This document shows positions 9,722 through 18,396 of a DNA stretch of 64,000 bases, in pieces; the first letter of the stretch is position 1, and each line of letters starts with the position of its first letter. A model generated the notes under the pieces. The model was not told where the DNA came from. It saw only the letters and a program-made list of their open reading frames with translations, and did no database searches. The DNA is from Bradyrhizobium zhanjiangense (GTDB lineage Bacteria; Pseudomonadota; Alphaproteobacteria; Rhizobiales; Xanthobacteraceae), in contig NZ_CP022221.1 of assembly GCF_004114935.1 (NCBI RefSeq), positions 5,787,001 through 5,851,000 of the forward strand, given 5' to 3'. The position numbers and the translations under genes are program-made.

Positions 9722-11121
9722 TACCTGATCGTGGTGGTGACGCCGAACACCGCGGCGTCACCGATCCGCGAGATGCCGGTCGGATCGTTCGGGTTCGGGA
9801 CGCCGCCAGAGGGGCGGAACACGTACTGAAAGTAAGGCGCGATCAGCCAGCCCGGCTTGACGTGCGCCTCGTAGATCATCTCGATCAGGGTCTCGTTGCT
9901 GCGCACCGGACTCTGGATGCCCGTGAAGGCCTGCGTGTCGAGATCGAGATTGCGTGCGGTGTTCGAAATCCGCATGTAGGCCATCGCCACGCCGAATCGG
10001 TCGAGGGGACGGCCAGGCGTGAAGCCGACGAAGCCGATGCCGCCGTCCATGTACAGGTCGATCAGATTGCGGTCCGGCGGGCTGTAGGCGATACGGCCGA
10101 ACGCCGTGATGCCAGGGAGCGAGGCTGAGGTGCTGTTGTCCCTCACCTCGGGCGGACGATAAAGCACCTGCTCGATCACCGCGAAGATTCCGTAGTTGCC
10201 GCGAAGTTTTGCAGCAATGCCGCTGCCGCTGGGATCGGCGATCGAGACGCCCTCGGCGGTAAAACGCTGGCTGTCGAACGAGCCATAATGCTTCCAGGCG
10301 CCCGGTGTGAAATTGCCCGCGAGCGGACGGCCGCCGACATCGATGTCGTAGGTGAAGCGGACCTGCCCGATCACCCAGGGCGGATCGTTGACACGAAACG
10401 CAAGGCCATGGTGGTCGCGCAATTGCGGATCGGCATCGCCCGGCCCTGAGGGATCACCATTGAAGACCGCGGCGTAGGCCGTGATCTTGTCCGTCAGCGC
10501 CGCCTTGATACGAATGCCGGGCACCGCGATCGGTGGCGCCGGGCCGCCGGCCGGAAGATTGGATGCCTTGATCGCCGGCCAGCCGAAGGTGCCGTTGATG
10601 AAGAGGTCGTCGGTCTGGCTGTCGAAGAACTCGACGTCCGCGGCCTGCTGGCCGGCCCTGATGTTCAGGCGATCATTGAAGAAGCTTTGCTCGAAATACG
10701 CATTGTAGAGCCGCTGGTCCGGCAGCGCCTCGATCTCGCTGATGGTGGCGAGGTTCATTACGTAGTTGCGCGACAGCCCGCGGCCGTAGATCACCAAGGC
10801 ATTGGCGTAGAAGCGGCCGCCAGTCCAGCCGACCAGCTTGTCGAGATCGGCATCGACCGACAGATCGAGGCGGCCGAAATGGATGGCACCGCGCTTCACG
10901 CCGCCGGAGACGTTGGCGATGTTGTCGGCGATATAGGTGGCGCCGAAATTCAGGCCCTTGTTGGCGAGGCCGTCATGCCATTCGTTGAACCATCTTGGAA
11001 ACAGCCCCTCAGCCGCGCTCTCGTCCTTGGCGCCGGCGAGCGCATTCGTGCTTATCGCCGTGCAGGCCAGCATAATGGCGGCCGCGCCTCGCAACACAGA
11101 GCTATGGGCAGTCACGATCAC
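9718..11121 (-). CDS. OprB-family carbohydrate-selective porin
   Basis: An outer-membrane beta-barrel of 467 residues. A signal peptide is visible at the N-terminus (hydrophobic AAAIMLACTAIST, cleavage near NALA-GAKDES). The mature part alternates aromatic and polar residues and ends in an aromatic-terminated strand (GVTTTIRY). GLNFGATYIADNIANVSGG and the late block LIEMIYEAHVKPGWLIAPYF are typical of OprB porins. The start codon is GTG with GGAA upstream. It would let sugars or small solutes pass the outer membrane. It has no coupled uptake gene next to it. Confidence 0.85.
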   Translation of the reverse strand: MIVTAHSSVLRGAAAIMLACTAISTNALAGAKDESAAEGLFPRWFNEWHDGLANKGLNFGATYIADNIANVSGGVKRGAIHFGRLDLSVDADLDKLVGWTGGRFYANALVIYGRGLSRNYVMNLATISEIEALPDQRLYNAYFEQSFFNDRLNIRAGQQAADVEFFDSQTDDLFINGTFGWPAIKASNLPAGGPAPPIAVPGIRIKAALTDKITAYAAVFNGDPSGPGDADPQLRDHHGLAFRVNDPPWVIGQVRFTYDIDVGGRPLAGNFTPGAWKHYGSFDSQRFTAEGVSIADPSGSGIAAKLRGNYGIFAVIEQVLYRPPEVRDNSTSASLPGITAFGRIAYSPPDRNLIDLYMDGGIGFVGFTPGRPLDRFGVAMAYMRISNTARNLDLDTQAFTGIQSPVRSNETLIEMIYEAHVKPGWLIAPYFQYVFRPSGGVPNPNDPTGISRIGDAAVFGVTTTIRY

Positions 11122-11142
11122 GGCTGATTCCGGCTGGCAGAG

Positions 11143-12159
11143 TTACTTGAATATGCCCGTCCGCCGCATGAAGAGATAGGCCGCACCAACTGAAGAAGCC
11201 ATCAAAACGGCCGCCCAGAGAAATCCACTCTCGACCTCGGTGAGCGGCAGGCCCTTGGTGTTCATGCCGAAGATGCCGGTGATCAGCGTCGGCGGCAGCA
11301 GCAGCGAGGTCACGATGGAGAGCGTGTGGAGGTGGCGGTTGCTCTCCTCCTCGTTCTTGAAGCGCAGCTCCTCTTCGAGCAGGCGGCTGCGCTCGCGCAG
11401 CTCGACGATGTCGTGATCGAGCCCGTCCAGCCGCTGCGCCAGCTTGCCGGCGTGGATGCGCAAGGCTGGCGAGAGGTGGTCGGTGTTCTTCTGGTCGAGG
11501 CGGTGGAACAGCACGCGAAGGCCCGTGAGCTGACGATGCAGCCGCACGCAGGTCCGGCGCAGCCGGCCGAGATTGCGGCGCATCTCCGGCTTGCTATCGT
11601 CGGCGAGGATCCGCTCCTCGATGTCGTCGATCTCCTGCCCGAGCTTGTCGGCCATCCTGTCAAGCGTGTCGGCGACCTCATCGACGATCTTTTCGAGGAG
11701 ATGGGCGACGTTGTCGACCCGGTAGCCGCCTTCGAGCACGCGGCGCGTCGCGTCCGCCGAGCACAGCGCCTGATGGCGTCCGCTGACCAGGAGATGCTCG
11801 GTCATGGCGAAGCGCAGGAACGCGGTCTCTTCCGTCGCGCAGTCGATCTCGCGCACGAGGTCGGAGAACACGCCGTAGACGCAGTGATCGATGACGTGAA
11901 GCTGCTGGAACGTGTCGTTCGACAGCAGCAGCTCGCGCGCGAGCGGCGGCAATGGCGATACCGCAATCCACGGCCGCACGCGCGCATCCGTCAGGTTGAA
12001 ATGCAGCCAGAGCCGGCCGTCATGGCTGAACTCGATCGGCTGGTCGATCGGCAGCGCCTCAGTGCTGCCGTCGCTGTGCAGACGGAAGGCCCACACGAGA
12101 CCGGCAATGGCGGGCTCGGCATTCGTTATCGCGCTGACAAGCTTTGCCGGCTCAGCCAT
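11143..12159 (-). CDS. zntB: CorA-like zinc/magnesium transporter (ZntB)
   Basis: A 338-residue CorA-superfamily protein: large cytoplasmic N-terminal domain with a long helical region (about 140-275), then two C-terminal membrane helices. The signature GMN lies in IFGMNTKGLPL at the end of the first helix, followed by FLWAAVLMASSVGAAYLFM. ZntB proteins carry Zn2+ (proton-coupled uptake or efflux is debated); CorA carries Mg2+. I take the ATG at 12159 with GGGA upstream rather than a TTG four codons earlier. It is transcribed in the same direction as the porin, 21 bases apart. Confidence 0.83.
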   Translation of the reverse strand: MAEPAKLVSAITNAEPAIAGLVWAFRLHSDGSTEALPIDQPIEFSHDGRLWLHFNLTDARVRPWIAVSPLPPLARELLLSNDTFQQLHVIDHCVYGVFSDLVREIDCATEETAFLRFAMTEHLLVSGRHQALCSADATRRVLEGGYRVDNVAHLLEKIVDEVADTLDRMADKLGQEIDDIEERILADDSKPEMRRNLGRLRRTCVRLHRQLTGLRVLFHRLDQKNTDHLSPALRIHAGKLAQRLDGLDHDIVELRERSRLLEEELRFKNEEESNRHLHTLSIVTSLLLPPTLITGIFGMNTKGLPLTEVESGFLWAAVLMASSVGAAYLFMRRTGIFK

Positions 12160-12198
12160 GGCCAATCCCAACCGTCAACAATGCCTCGTATTCGGAAG

Positions 12199-12471
12199 AT
12201 GGCTGACGGCATCTTCCGGACCCCGCGCGGCTACTCAATTACGGCTGTGTTACAGTTTGATGATGCAGAGCGATGGCCGCCCTACTCCGCGGCCAGCCGC
12301 GAGGGAGACGCCAAGGACCACAAGTTCTCGGGCACCTCGATGCGCGAACACTGGACAAGCGGCTACGAGGACACAAAGCGCACGCTGAAGCGCCGCGACT
12401 GGATCAGGATGCCGGACGAAGGCATGGGGCTCGTGGTGCACGACGTGCACCGAGAGACGGAGAGCGCGTGA
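12199..12471 (+). pseudogene. 3' remnant of a patatin-like phospholipase (DUF3734 C-terminus)
   Basis: The reading frame ends with FSGTSMREHWTSGYEDTKRT, then RRDWIRMPDEGMGLVVHDVH, which I recognise as the last about 70 residues of patatin-like proteins carrying DUF3734 (normally about 380-400 residues). Nothing of the catalytic GXSXG/Asp patatin domain is present upstream, where the divergent zntB gene lies. The first about 20 residues of the open frame (after an ATG at 12199) do not look like the family. I read it as a truncated, non-functional remnant left by a deletion or rearrangement. A recently recruited small gene is possible but unlikely. Confidence 0.65.
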
Positions 12472-12625
12472 GGCACCTTCCGGAGCGATCAAACAAAAAG
12501 TGCGAAAACAACCCCATGCACAGTAGCCCACGGCAGCCGGATCAATGACTTAGCCCAGTGCGCCTGTAACGCCGTTTGACACGTCGGGCAAAACAGGGCT
12601 ATTATGCGATTATTCCGAATTAAAG

Positions 12626-12844
12626 TCACTTCGCTTCCTTGTTCAATTCGATCGCGACCTCCGACATCCAGGAGCCCGGTGCTTCCATCAGAAAGGATTG
12701 ATGATTGCTCCTGGTCTGGATCGTCACCAGCGCAGCCACCGTGTTTCCCTCAATTCGCGCCTCGATCAGGCCGTCCTTGTTCGTGCCATAGACCTTCGCC
12801 CTGTCGGTATTCGCTCTCGAACCAGTTGTCGGCGCATCAATCAA
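12626..12844 (-). CDS. small hypothetical protein, doubtful
   Basis: An open frame of 72 codons starting at a TTG that overlaps the stop codon of the IclR gene. Composition is protein-like (IEARIEGNTVAALVTIQT, ending SEVAIELNKEAK) rather than the Arg/Ala-rich look of shadow frames. No family was recognised and no clear ribosome binding site is seen. It could be the 3' part of a decayed gene or a genuine short gene translated by coupling to the IclR gene. Confidence 0.35.
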   Translation of the reverse strand: MIDAPTTGSRANTDRAKVYGTNKDGLIEARIEGNTVAALVTIQTRSNHQSFLMEAPGSWMSEVAIELNKEAK

Positions 12845-13604
12845 CCTGCAGAATGGTCTCCGACAGCAGAGCGGCAGCCTTTTGAAGCGGCGGTATGAAC
12901 CGGTCCAGTTCGACGAAGCTCACGCGCGCCACCGGCACAGAGACACCCAAGCAAGCTATCAATTCTCGATCCGGTGACAGAATGGGGACGGCACACCCCA
13001 CAACTCCCTTCACATACTCTTCGTTGGTTTTGGCCCAGCCTCGTTGCCGCGTGTCCTCCAGGACCTTCATCAGCCCGTGGACGTCGACGATCGTCGTTTC
13101 CGTGAATTTGGTCAAAGGTAGTGCGCGGCACAACTTCGCCCGGGTCCGCTCGGGCAGTCTGCTCATGTAGATTTTTCCGGTCGACGTGCAGTGTAACGGC
13201 GCGGCCTCTCCCGGATTGAACTGAAGGCCTTGCGGCTCCGAAACGCGAACGCTGTCGACATAGGCAACGACATTGTCGCGTACGACGCCGATCTCGCATT
13301 GTTCGCCGATTTCTCCCGCAACCGCCCGAAGCACCGCATGCCGCCGCGCAGTGCGGAAGGCCGCTCCGATGACAGTGGCGGATAGTGTGACGAGCTGGTT
13401 TCCCACAACGTAACGCTTGGTCCCCAACGCCTTCTGTAGCAGTCCGCGGTCCTCGAGATTTCCGATCAACCTGTGTGCCGTTGGAAGAGGCAGCGAGAGA
13501 GCCTTTGCGATCTCTGCCGCTGAGACGGCTTTGCGTTGGTCGGCAACGTGCCGAACGATCGCGAAGGCACGATCCAATGGCCCGTCCTTCTCAATGCGCG
13601 TCGT
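12837..13604 (-). CDS. IclR-family transcriptional regulator
   Basis: A 255-residue IclR regulator. The N-terminal winged helix (about 10-70) contains AAEIAKALSLPLPTAHRLIG, and the C-terminal effector domain has the family TSTGKIYMSRLP and GVVGCAVPILSPD segments. The ATG at 13604 is preceded by GGAGGG. It is divergent from the class V PLP enzyme / ABC importer / FAD dehydrogenase genes and is their likely regulator, responding to an intermediate of that pathway. The 240-base divergent region is AT-rich and contains a perfect dyad. Confidence 0.87.
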   Translation of the reverse strand, partial: TTRIEKDGPLDRAFAIVRHVADQRKAVSAAEIAKALSLPLPTAHRLIGNLEDRGLLQKALGTKRYVVGNQLVTLSATVIGAAFRTARRHAVLRAVAGEIGEQCEIGVVRDNVVAYVDSVRVSEPQGLQFNPGEAAPLHCTSTGKIYMSRLPERTRAKLCRALPLTKFTETTIVDVHGLMKVLEDTRQRGWAKTNEEYVKGVVGCAVPILSPDRELIACLGVSVPVARVSFVELDRFIPPLQKAAALLSETILQVD

Positions 13605-13686
13605 CATTTTCCCTCCGGCCAAATCGGCAGCAAAATCAAGGTCTACGCCACTTATTATCACTTTTCGGAATAAAATATATTGAAAA

Positions 13687-13706
13687 TCGACAAATTCCTT
13701 TGTCGA
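13687..13706. promoter_or_regulatory. perfect 8-base inverted repeat, candidate IclR operator
   Basis: TCGACAAA-TTCC-TTTGTCGA in the AT-rich gap between the IclR gene and the PLP enzyme gene. Symmetry is perfect around a 4-base centre. A nearby TTCGGAATAA (13664-13673) recurs in reverse orientation at 12610-12619, so the IclR gene is flanked by inverted copies. Confidence 0.45.
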
Positions 13707-13844
13707 AATCCTGAAAGCTCATATTCTTGGCGTTGCCGGTGATTGACCAGAAATTGTGCAACGCAGTCTCACCCGTTCCGAAAATCCCGCTCCGCCGCTT
13801 GGCCGAGGGCCAAGTCCCGACGGCGCGCCCAACAGGAGATGCGT

Positions 13845-15005
13845 ATGTCTCGTCACTACGACGTGGACGCTGTGAGGAAGGAATTCCCCGCTGTCGAACG
13901 GATGGTCTATCTGGACTCCGGGTTTCAAACGCCGCTTGCGCGCCCGGTAAAGGCCGCGATCGAGCTCTTCCTTCGCGAGGGCTTCGAGACGGCCGGCCCG
14001 AAAAGCGTCTGGCTCGACCGGGTGGAGCAGACCCGCGCCAAGGTCGCTCGCTTTCTCGGCGTGGCCGCGGATGAAATCGCCTTCACGAAAAATACGTCGG
14101 AAAGCATGAACATCGCGGCAAACGCACTGCCGCTCCGGGCCGGCGACAATGTCCTGATGATCCACGGCGATCATCCGAACAACGTCTACGCGTTCCTCCA
14201 TCTGCAACGGAAGGGCGTCGAGGTCCGCTTCATCCCGATGACCGATATCGTCGATGCCGACAGCTTTGCTCCTTTCATCGACGAAAACACGCGCGCAATT
14301 TCGATGTCGCATGTCACCTTCCACGCCGGTCACCGCTTCGACATCGAGAGCGTCGGCGCGATGTGCGCCAGGAAGAAACTCTACTTCGTCGTGGACGTGA
14401 TGCAGTCGATCGGCGTCGTGCCTGTCAACGCGAAGGCGATTGGCGCGAGCTTCGTCGGCTCCGGAAGCCACAAGGGACTGCTGGTTCCGCAAGGGCTCGG
14501 GCTTCTCTATTGGGACAAGGCGCTCAAAGAGCTGGAGCCGGCCTATCTGGCTGCCGCGAGCCTCGCCGAGATCCCTGATGATCTCATCGCGCGCCCGGAC
14601 AAGATGGCGCCCTCGCCCACCGCTGGGCGGTTCGAGCTGGGCAACTTCAATCTGCCCGCGGTCCATGCACTGGGTGCTTCCCTCGACATGATCGAGCAGA
14701 TCGGGGGGCAGAACATCCAGAACCACTGCTTTGATCTCGGCGATCACCTCATCGCGCGCCTGGACGAGCTGGACATCCGCCTCGTTGGCCCGCGCGAGCG
14801 AAAGCATCGCGCTCCGCACATCTACGTCATCGCCCTGCCCCCATCGGACTGGCTCGGCCATTTCGAGGAGAACGATGTGCGCGTATCGCCCGAACGAGAT
14901 GGCATTCGCGTCTCGCTCGGCATGTTCAACACCGCCAACGACATCGATCGCCTGATCGATGTCATCCGTCGGCGAGGGCTCGGACGCCCTTCCGCCGCAG
15001 CTTGA
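13845..15005 (+). CDS. class V PLP-dependent aminotransferase / epimerase-like enzyme
   Basis: A 386-residue fold-type I PLP enzyme. Lys210 in GSGSHKGLLVPQG is the likely Schiff-base lysine, and Asp184 in FVVDVMQSIG would hold the pyridine nitrogen; the H-x-x-F-x-A-G-H-R-F-D segment (157-166) is typical of the class. I chose the ATG at 13845 because AGGAG is 6 bases upstream. The family includes isopenicillin-N epimerases, serine-glyoxylate type aminotransferases and cysteine desulfurases; no desulfurase cysteine loop is evident. Next to an amino acid importer and a 2-hydroxyacid dehydrogenase, it probably deaminates, transaminates or epimerises the imported compound. Confidence 0.82.
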   Translation: MSRHYDVDAVRKEFPAVERMVYLDSGFQTPLARPVKAAIELFLREGFETAGPKSVWLDRVEQTRAKVARFLGVAADEIAFTKNTSESMNIAANALPLRAGDNVLMIHGDHPNNVYAFLHLQRKGVEVRFIPMTDIVDADSFAPFIDENTRAISMSHVTFHAGHRFDIESVGAMCARKKLYFVVDVMQSIGVVPVNAKAIGASFVGSGSHKGLLVPQGLGLLYWDKALKELEPAYLAAASLAEIPDDLIARPDKMAPSPTAGRFELGNFNLPAVHALGASLDMIEQIGGQNIQNHCFDLGDHLIARLDELDIRLVGPRERKHRAPHIYVIALPPSDWLGHFEENDVRVSPERDGIRVSLGMFNTANDIDRLIDVIRRRGLGRPSAAA

Positions 15006-15034
15006 ATTCGACAAACGAGGGAAAGGCAAAGACC

Positions 15035-15946
15035 ATGAAGAAGCTTGTTCAGGTGCTCGGACTTCTCCCAGGACTCCTGGTTTCAGGACTCCTGGCCGTC
15101 AGCCCAAGCCCCTCCGCAGCAGCCGACAGCCCGACGCTTGATAAGATCAAATCCAGCGGCGCAATCACGATCGGCTACCGTGAGGCTTCGATACCGTTCT
15201 CGTACCTCGGGCCCGATCAGAAGCCCATCGGCTTCTCGCTCGATCTCTGCGCGGCGATCGTCGATCGCATCAAGGAGGAGCTGAAGTTGCCCGACCTCAA
15301 GGTCAACTACACGCCGGTGAACTCCTCGAACCGGATTCCGCTGATCCAGAGCGGGACGGTCGACATCGAATGCGGCGGCACTGCGAACGACAAGAAGCGG
15401 CAGGAACAGGTCTCGTTTTCCGTCGCGACGTTCGTCAGCCAGCCGCGATGGCTCGTCAAGGCCGCCAGTGGCGTAAAGGCCGCCGGCGATCTGAAAGGCA
15501 AGACGATTGTCGTCACGCAAGGCTCCAACGCGGTAGGTTTCGCGCAGAGCGTCAACGCCAAGGAGCAACTCGGCCTCAACATCGTCCAGGCCAAGGACCA
15601 CGCGGAATCCTTCCTGATGCTGAACACCGGCCGTGCGGCCGCCTTCATGGAAGACGATATCCTCCTCGCCGGGCTCAAGGCTGCGGCGCCGAATCCGGAT
15701 GCGCTCTTGTTCCTCCCCGAGGGTTACGCAAAGATCTATTATGGACTGATGTTCGCGAAGGGTGATGCCGGCTTCAAGCGCCTCGTCGACGACGTTCTTT
15801 CTAAACAAATGGCGTCCGGCCAATTCGACAAGACCTACGCGAAATGGTTCACCAAGCCGATCCCGCCCAAGGGTGAGAACCTCGCATTCCCGCTCACGGA
15901 CGAATTGATGGCGCGGATCGCGCATCCCAGCGATGCCGTTGACTGA
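15035..15946 (+). CDS. amino acid ABC transporter substrate-binding protein
   Basis: A periplasmic family-3 solute-binding protein of 303 residues. The signal peptide is MKKLVQVLGLLPGLLVSGLL and following, cleaved near SAAADSPT. The mature start LDKIKSSGAITIGYREASIP and the later GGTANDKKRQEQVSFS are hallmarks of GltI/glutamate-aspartate type binding proteins (the ligand-carboxylate clamp region). The ATG at 15035 follows a GA-rich ribosome site. It begins 29 bases after the PLP enzyme gene. The similarity suggests an acidic amino acid or a related dicarboxylate, but the real ligand may be a derivative. Confidence 0.9.
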   Translation: MKKLVQVLGLLPGLLVSGLLAVSPSPSAAADSPTLDKIKSSGAITIGYREASIPFSYLGPDQKPIGFSLDLCAAIVDRIKEELKLPDLKVNYTPVNSSNRIPLIQSGTVDIECGGTANDKKRQEQVSFSVATFVSQPRWLVKAASGVKAAGDLKGKTIVVTQGSNAVGFAQSVNAKEQLGLNIVQAKDHAESFLMLNTGRAAAFMEDDILLAGLKAAAPNPDALLFLPEGYAKIYYGLMFAKGDAGFKRLVDDVLSKQMASGQFDKTYAKWFTKPIPPKGENLAFPLTDELMARIAHPSDAVD

Positions 15947-16008
15947 TTGACGGAGCTGACCGCCTCGCAAGGAAATCCTCGTTCGCACCTGCAACCTGAG
16001 GGCTCGCG

Positions 16009-16803
16009 ATGTTCGGAGTGCTTTTTGAACAAACGGCGGACGGCCAGCGCTATATCGACTGGCTTGTGTCGGGTCTCGGTTGGACGCTGGCTCTGGCCTT
16101 CTTCGGCTGGTGGATCGCCTTCGGCATCGGTGTGGTCGTCGGCGTGGGCCGCACAGTCCAGAATCGCTTCTTTTCGATCCTGGCCCGGCTCTATGTCGAG
16201 ATATTCAGAAACATCCCGGTCCTGGTGCAGATGTTCCTCTGGTACTTCGTCTTCCCGGAGGTCGTGCCCACCGCGCTGGGCGATGCCATCAAGCAGATTC
16301 CGCCGCCCTGGGCATCGTTCTTCCCGGCACTCCTTTGCCTTGGACTCTACACGGCTTCCCGAATAGCCGAGCAGGTCCGGGCGGGTATCGAAGCACTCCC
16401 GAAGGGACAGATCGAGGCGGCCAATGCTCTCGGCCTCAGTGGTTACCTCACCTATCGATATGTTGTCGTGCCGCAGGCCTTGCGCCTCATCGTGCCGAGC
16501 CTCACCAGCGAGGTGATGGGCATATACAAGAACACCTCGGTCGCACTCACGATCGGCTTGATGGAGCTCACCGCGCAGGCGCGCCAGATCAGCGAGGCCA
16601 CGTTCCAGACGTTCTCGGCATTTGGCGCGGCGACGATCATCTACCTCTGTCTGGCGCTCGTTGCGTATCAGGCCATGACGTTCATCGACAAAGCAGTCCG
16701 CATTCCGGGGAGCGCTCCCGTCAAGCTCACTGCTGGCCAGGATCTGGCCGCCCAGATGCAGCAAAGCGGCGCTCTGCCCGGTGCCATGGAGGTCGTGAAA
16801 TGA
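16009..16803 (+). CDS. amino acid ABC transporter permease (GltJ-like)
   Basis: A 264-residue inner-membrane permease of the polar amino acid (HisMQ/GltJK) type with about five hydrophobic segments. The EAA loop reads EALPKGQIEAANALGLSG around residues 128-145, the contact site for the ATPase. IFRNIPVLVQMFLWYFVFPE is the usual conserved stretch before it. GAGGG precedes the ATG. Its stop overlaps the next permease gene as ATGA, so the two are coupled and likely form a heterodimeric channel. Confidence 0.92.
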   Translation: MFGVLFEQTADGQRYIDWLVSGLGWTLALAFFGWWIAFGIGVVVGVGRTVQNRFFSILARLYVEIFRNIPVLVQMFLWYFVFPEVVPTALGDAIKQIPPPWASFFPALLCLGLYTASRIAEQVRAGIEALPKGQIEAANALGLSGYLTYRYVVVPQALRLIVPSLTSEVMGIYKNTSVALTIGLMELTAQARQISEATFQTFSAFGAATIIYLCLALVAYQAMTFIDKAVRIPGSAPVKLTAGQDLAAQMQQSGALPGAMEVVK

Positions 16804-17492
16804 ACACCCTCGATTTCTCGATTCTAGCGCAATCCTGGCCCTATCTCTGGTCGGGCCTGCTCTTCTCGCTTGCGCTCACGGCCGCCGCATTCGCCATCGG
16901 CATGGTTCTCGGGACCTGCCTTGCGCTCGTACAGCATTTCGAGATTCCGCTGTTCGCCCAGATCATCCGCGGCTACGTTGCGGTCATCCGGTCGATCCCG
17001 CTGATCCTCGTTCTGTTTTGGTTTTTCTTCCTGGTGCCAATCGTGCTTGGGCATCTCAGTGGCAACGGCCGCCCGATCCCGATCGGCGCCACCTATACGG
17101 CCTTTATCACCTTTGGCTTGTTTGAGGCGGCCTACTACTCCGAGATCATCCGTGTCGGGCTGCGGGCCGTGAACAAGGGCCAGTTCGAGGCCTGCCAGGC
17201 ACTCGCGTTGTCCACTTATGATACCTACCGCCATGTCGTCCTCCCGCAGGTCCTGCGCGTGGCCAGTCCGATCATCCTGAGCCAGACCATCATCCTGTTT
17301 CAGGACACTTCTCTGGTTTATGTCCTTTCGCTGACGGATCTTCTGGGCGCAGCTTCCAAGCTTGCGCAGCTCAACGGCCGCCTCGTCGAAATGTACTTGG
17401 TCGTGGCGGTGGCCTACCTCGCCATCAGTTCTGCAGCTTCCCAGTGTGTCGCTGCCCTTCGCAAACGATACGCTCTCGCCACATCGCGATAA
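16800..17492 (+). CDS. amino acid ABC transporter permease (GltK-like)
   Basis: A 230-residue partner permease, [20 protein letters not shown] at the N-terminus. It has the same architecture: [19 protein letters not shown], an EAA loop [18 protein letters not shown] and [15 protein letters not shown]. The start at 16800 is fixed by the ATGA overlap with the upstream permease. It acts with the binding protein and ATPase as one importer. Confidence 0.92.
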   Translation: MNTLDFSILAQSWPYLWSGLLFSLALTAAAFAIGMVLGTCLALVQHFEIPLFAQIIRGYVAVIRSIPLILVLFWFFFLVPIVLGHLSGNGRPIPIGATYTAFITFGLFEAAYYSEIIRVGLRAVNKGQFEACQALALSTYDTYRHVVLPQVLRVASPIILSQTIILFQDTSLVYVLSLTDLLGAASKLAQLNGRLVEMYLVVAVAYLAISSAASQCVAALRKRYALATSR

Positions 17493-17514
17493 CGCCTCGA
17501 ATTTGGGAGACAAC

Positions 17515-18282
17515 ATGCCTCGAGAGAATTTGAGCGATGCCACGCAGCCCGGCGCAATTGTCGTCGTCGAGAATGTCGTGAAACGGTTCGGCACGTTCAC
17601 TGCGCTGAACGACGTCAATCTCGAGGTCGGCAAGGGCGAGAAAATCGTTCTGTGCGGCCCTTCCGGCTCCGGCAAGTCGACGCTCATCCGGTGCATCAAC
17701 CATATCGAGAAGCACGACGAAGGCCGGATCATCGTCGACGGCGTCGAGTTGAGCAACCGCATCGCCGACATCAACAGTGTGCGCTGTGAAGTCGGCATGG
17801 TGTTTCAGAGCTTCAACCTCTTCCCGCATCTCACGGTAGCCGAGAACTGCATGCTGGCTCCGATGAAGGTTCGCGGCCTGTCGCAAGCAGAAGCGCGCGA
17901 TCGCGCACTCGGCTTGCTGCGGAAGGTCCGTATTCAGGATCAGGCGGACAAGTATCCCGCACAATTGTCGGGTGGTCAGCAGCAACGCGTCGCGATCGCG
18001 CGGGCGCTGTGTATGCAGCCCAAGATCATGCTGTTCGACGAACCGACATCCGCTCTCGACCCTGAGATGGTCAAGGAAGTGCTGGACACCATGGTGGAGC
18101 TGGCGCGAGATGGCATGACGATGGTCTGCGTGACGCACGAGATGGGATTCGCCCGCGAAGTCGCCGACCGGGTGGTCTTCATGGATCGTGGAAGCATCGT
18201 TGAGGAGGCAAATCCGGAAACGTTCTTTCGGGCTCCGCGCACGGACCGGGCGAAGGGCTTCCTGAACCAGATCATCCACTAG
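17515..18282 (+). CDS. amino acid ABC transporter ATP-binding protein (GltL-like)
   Basis: A 255-residue ATPase. Walker [10 protein letters not shown], signature [15 protein letters not shown], Walker [15 protein letters not shown] and the switch histidine in [14 protein letters not shown] are all intact. The [15 protein letters not shown] region and [15 protein letters not shown] are typical of polar amino acid importers. The ATG at 17515 has GGGAGA upstream; it begins 22 bases after the second permease. It powers import through the two permeases. Confidence 0.93.
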   Translation: MPRENLSDATQPGAIVVVENVVKRFGTFTALNDVNLEVGKGEKIVLCGPSGSGKSTLIRCINHIEKHDEGRIIVDGVELSNRIADINSVRCEVGMVFQSFNLFPHLTVAENCMLAPMKVRGLSQAEARDRALGLLRKVRIQDQADKYPAQLSGGQQQRVAIARALCMQPKIMLFDEPTSALDPEMVKEVLDTMVELARDGMTMVCVTHEMGFAREVADRVVFMDRGSIVEEANPETFFRAPRTDRAKGFLNQIIH

Positions 18283-18396
18283 GGCCCTGCCCGGCTGACA
18301 TGAAGGTACGTCGCTAGACTCCCCGGCACAAACGTGGACAATACCCCTCAGCACGTCACGTGCGCAGTGCACACCAAGATGCGCCAGAGGAAAGAA

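Noticed and set aside
12172..12603. Mobile element or insertion sequence around the patatin stump
   Set aside because: No transposase frame, terminal inverted repeats or target duplication could be seen.
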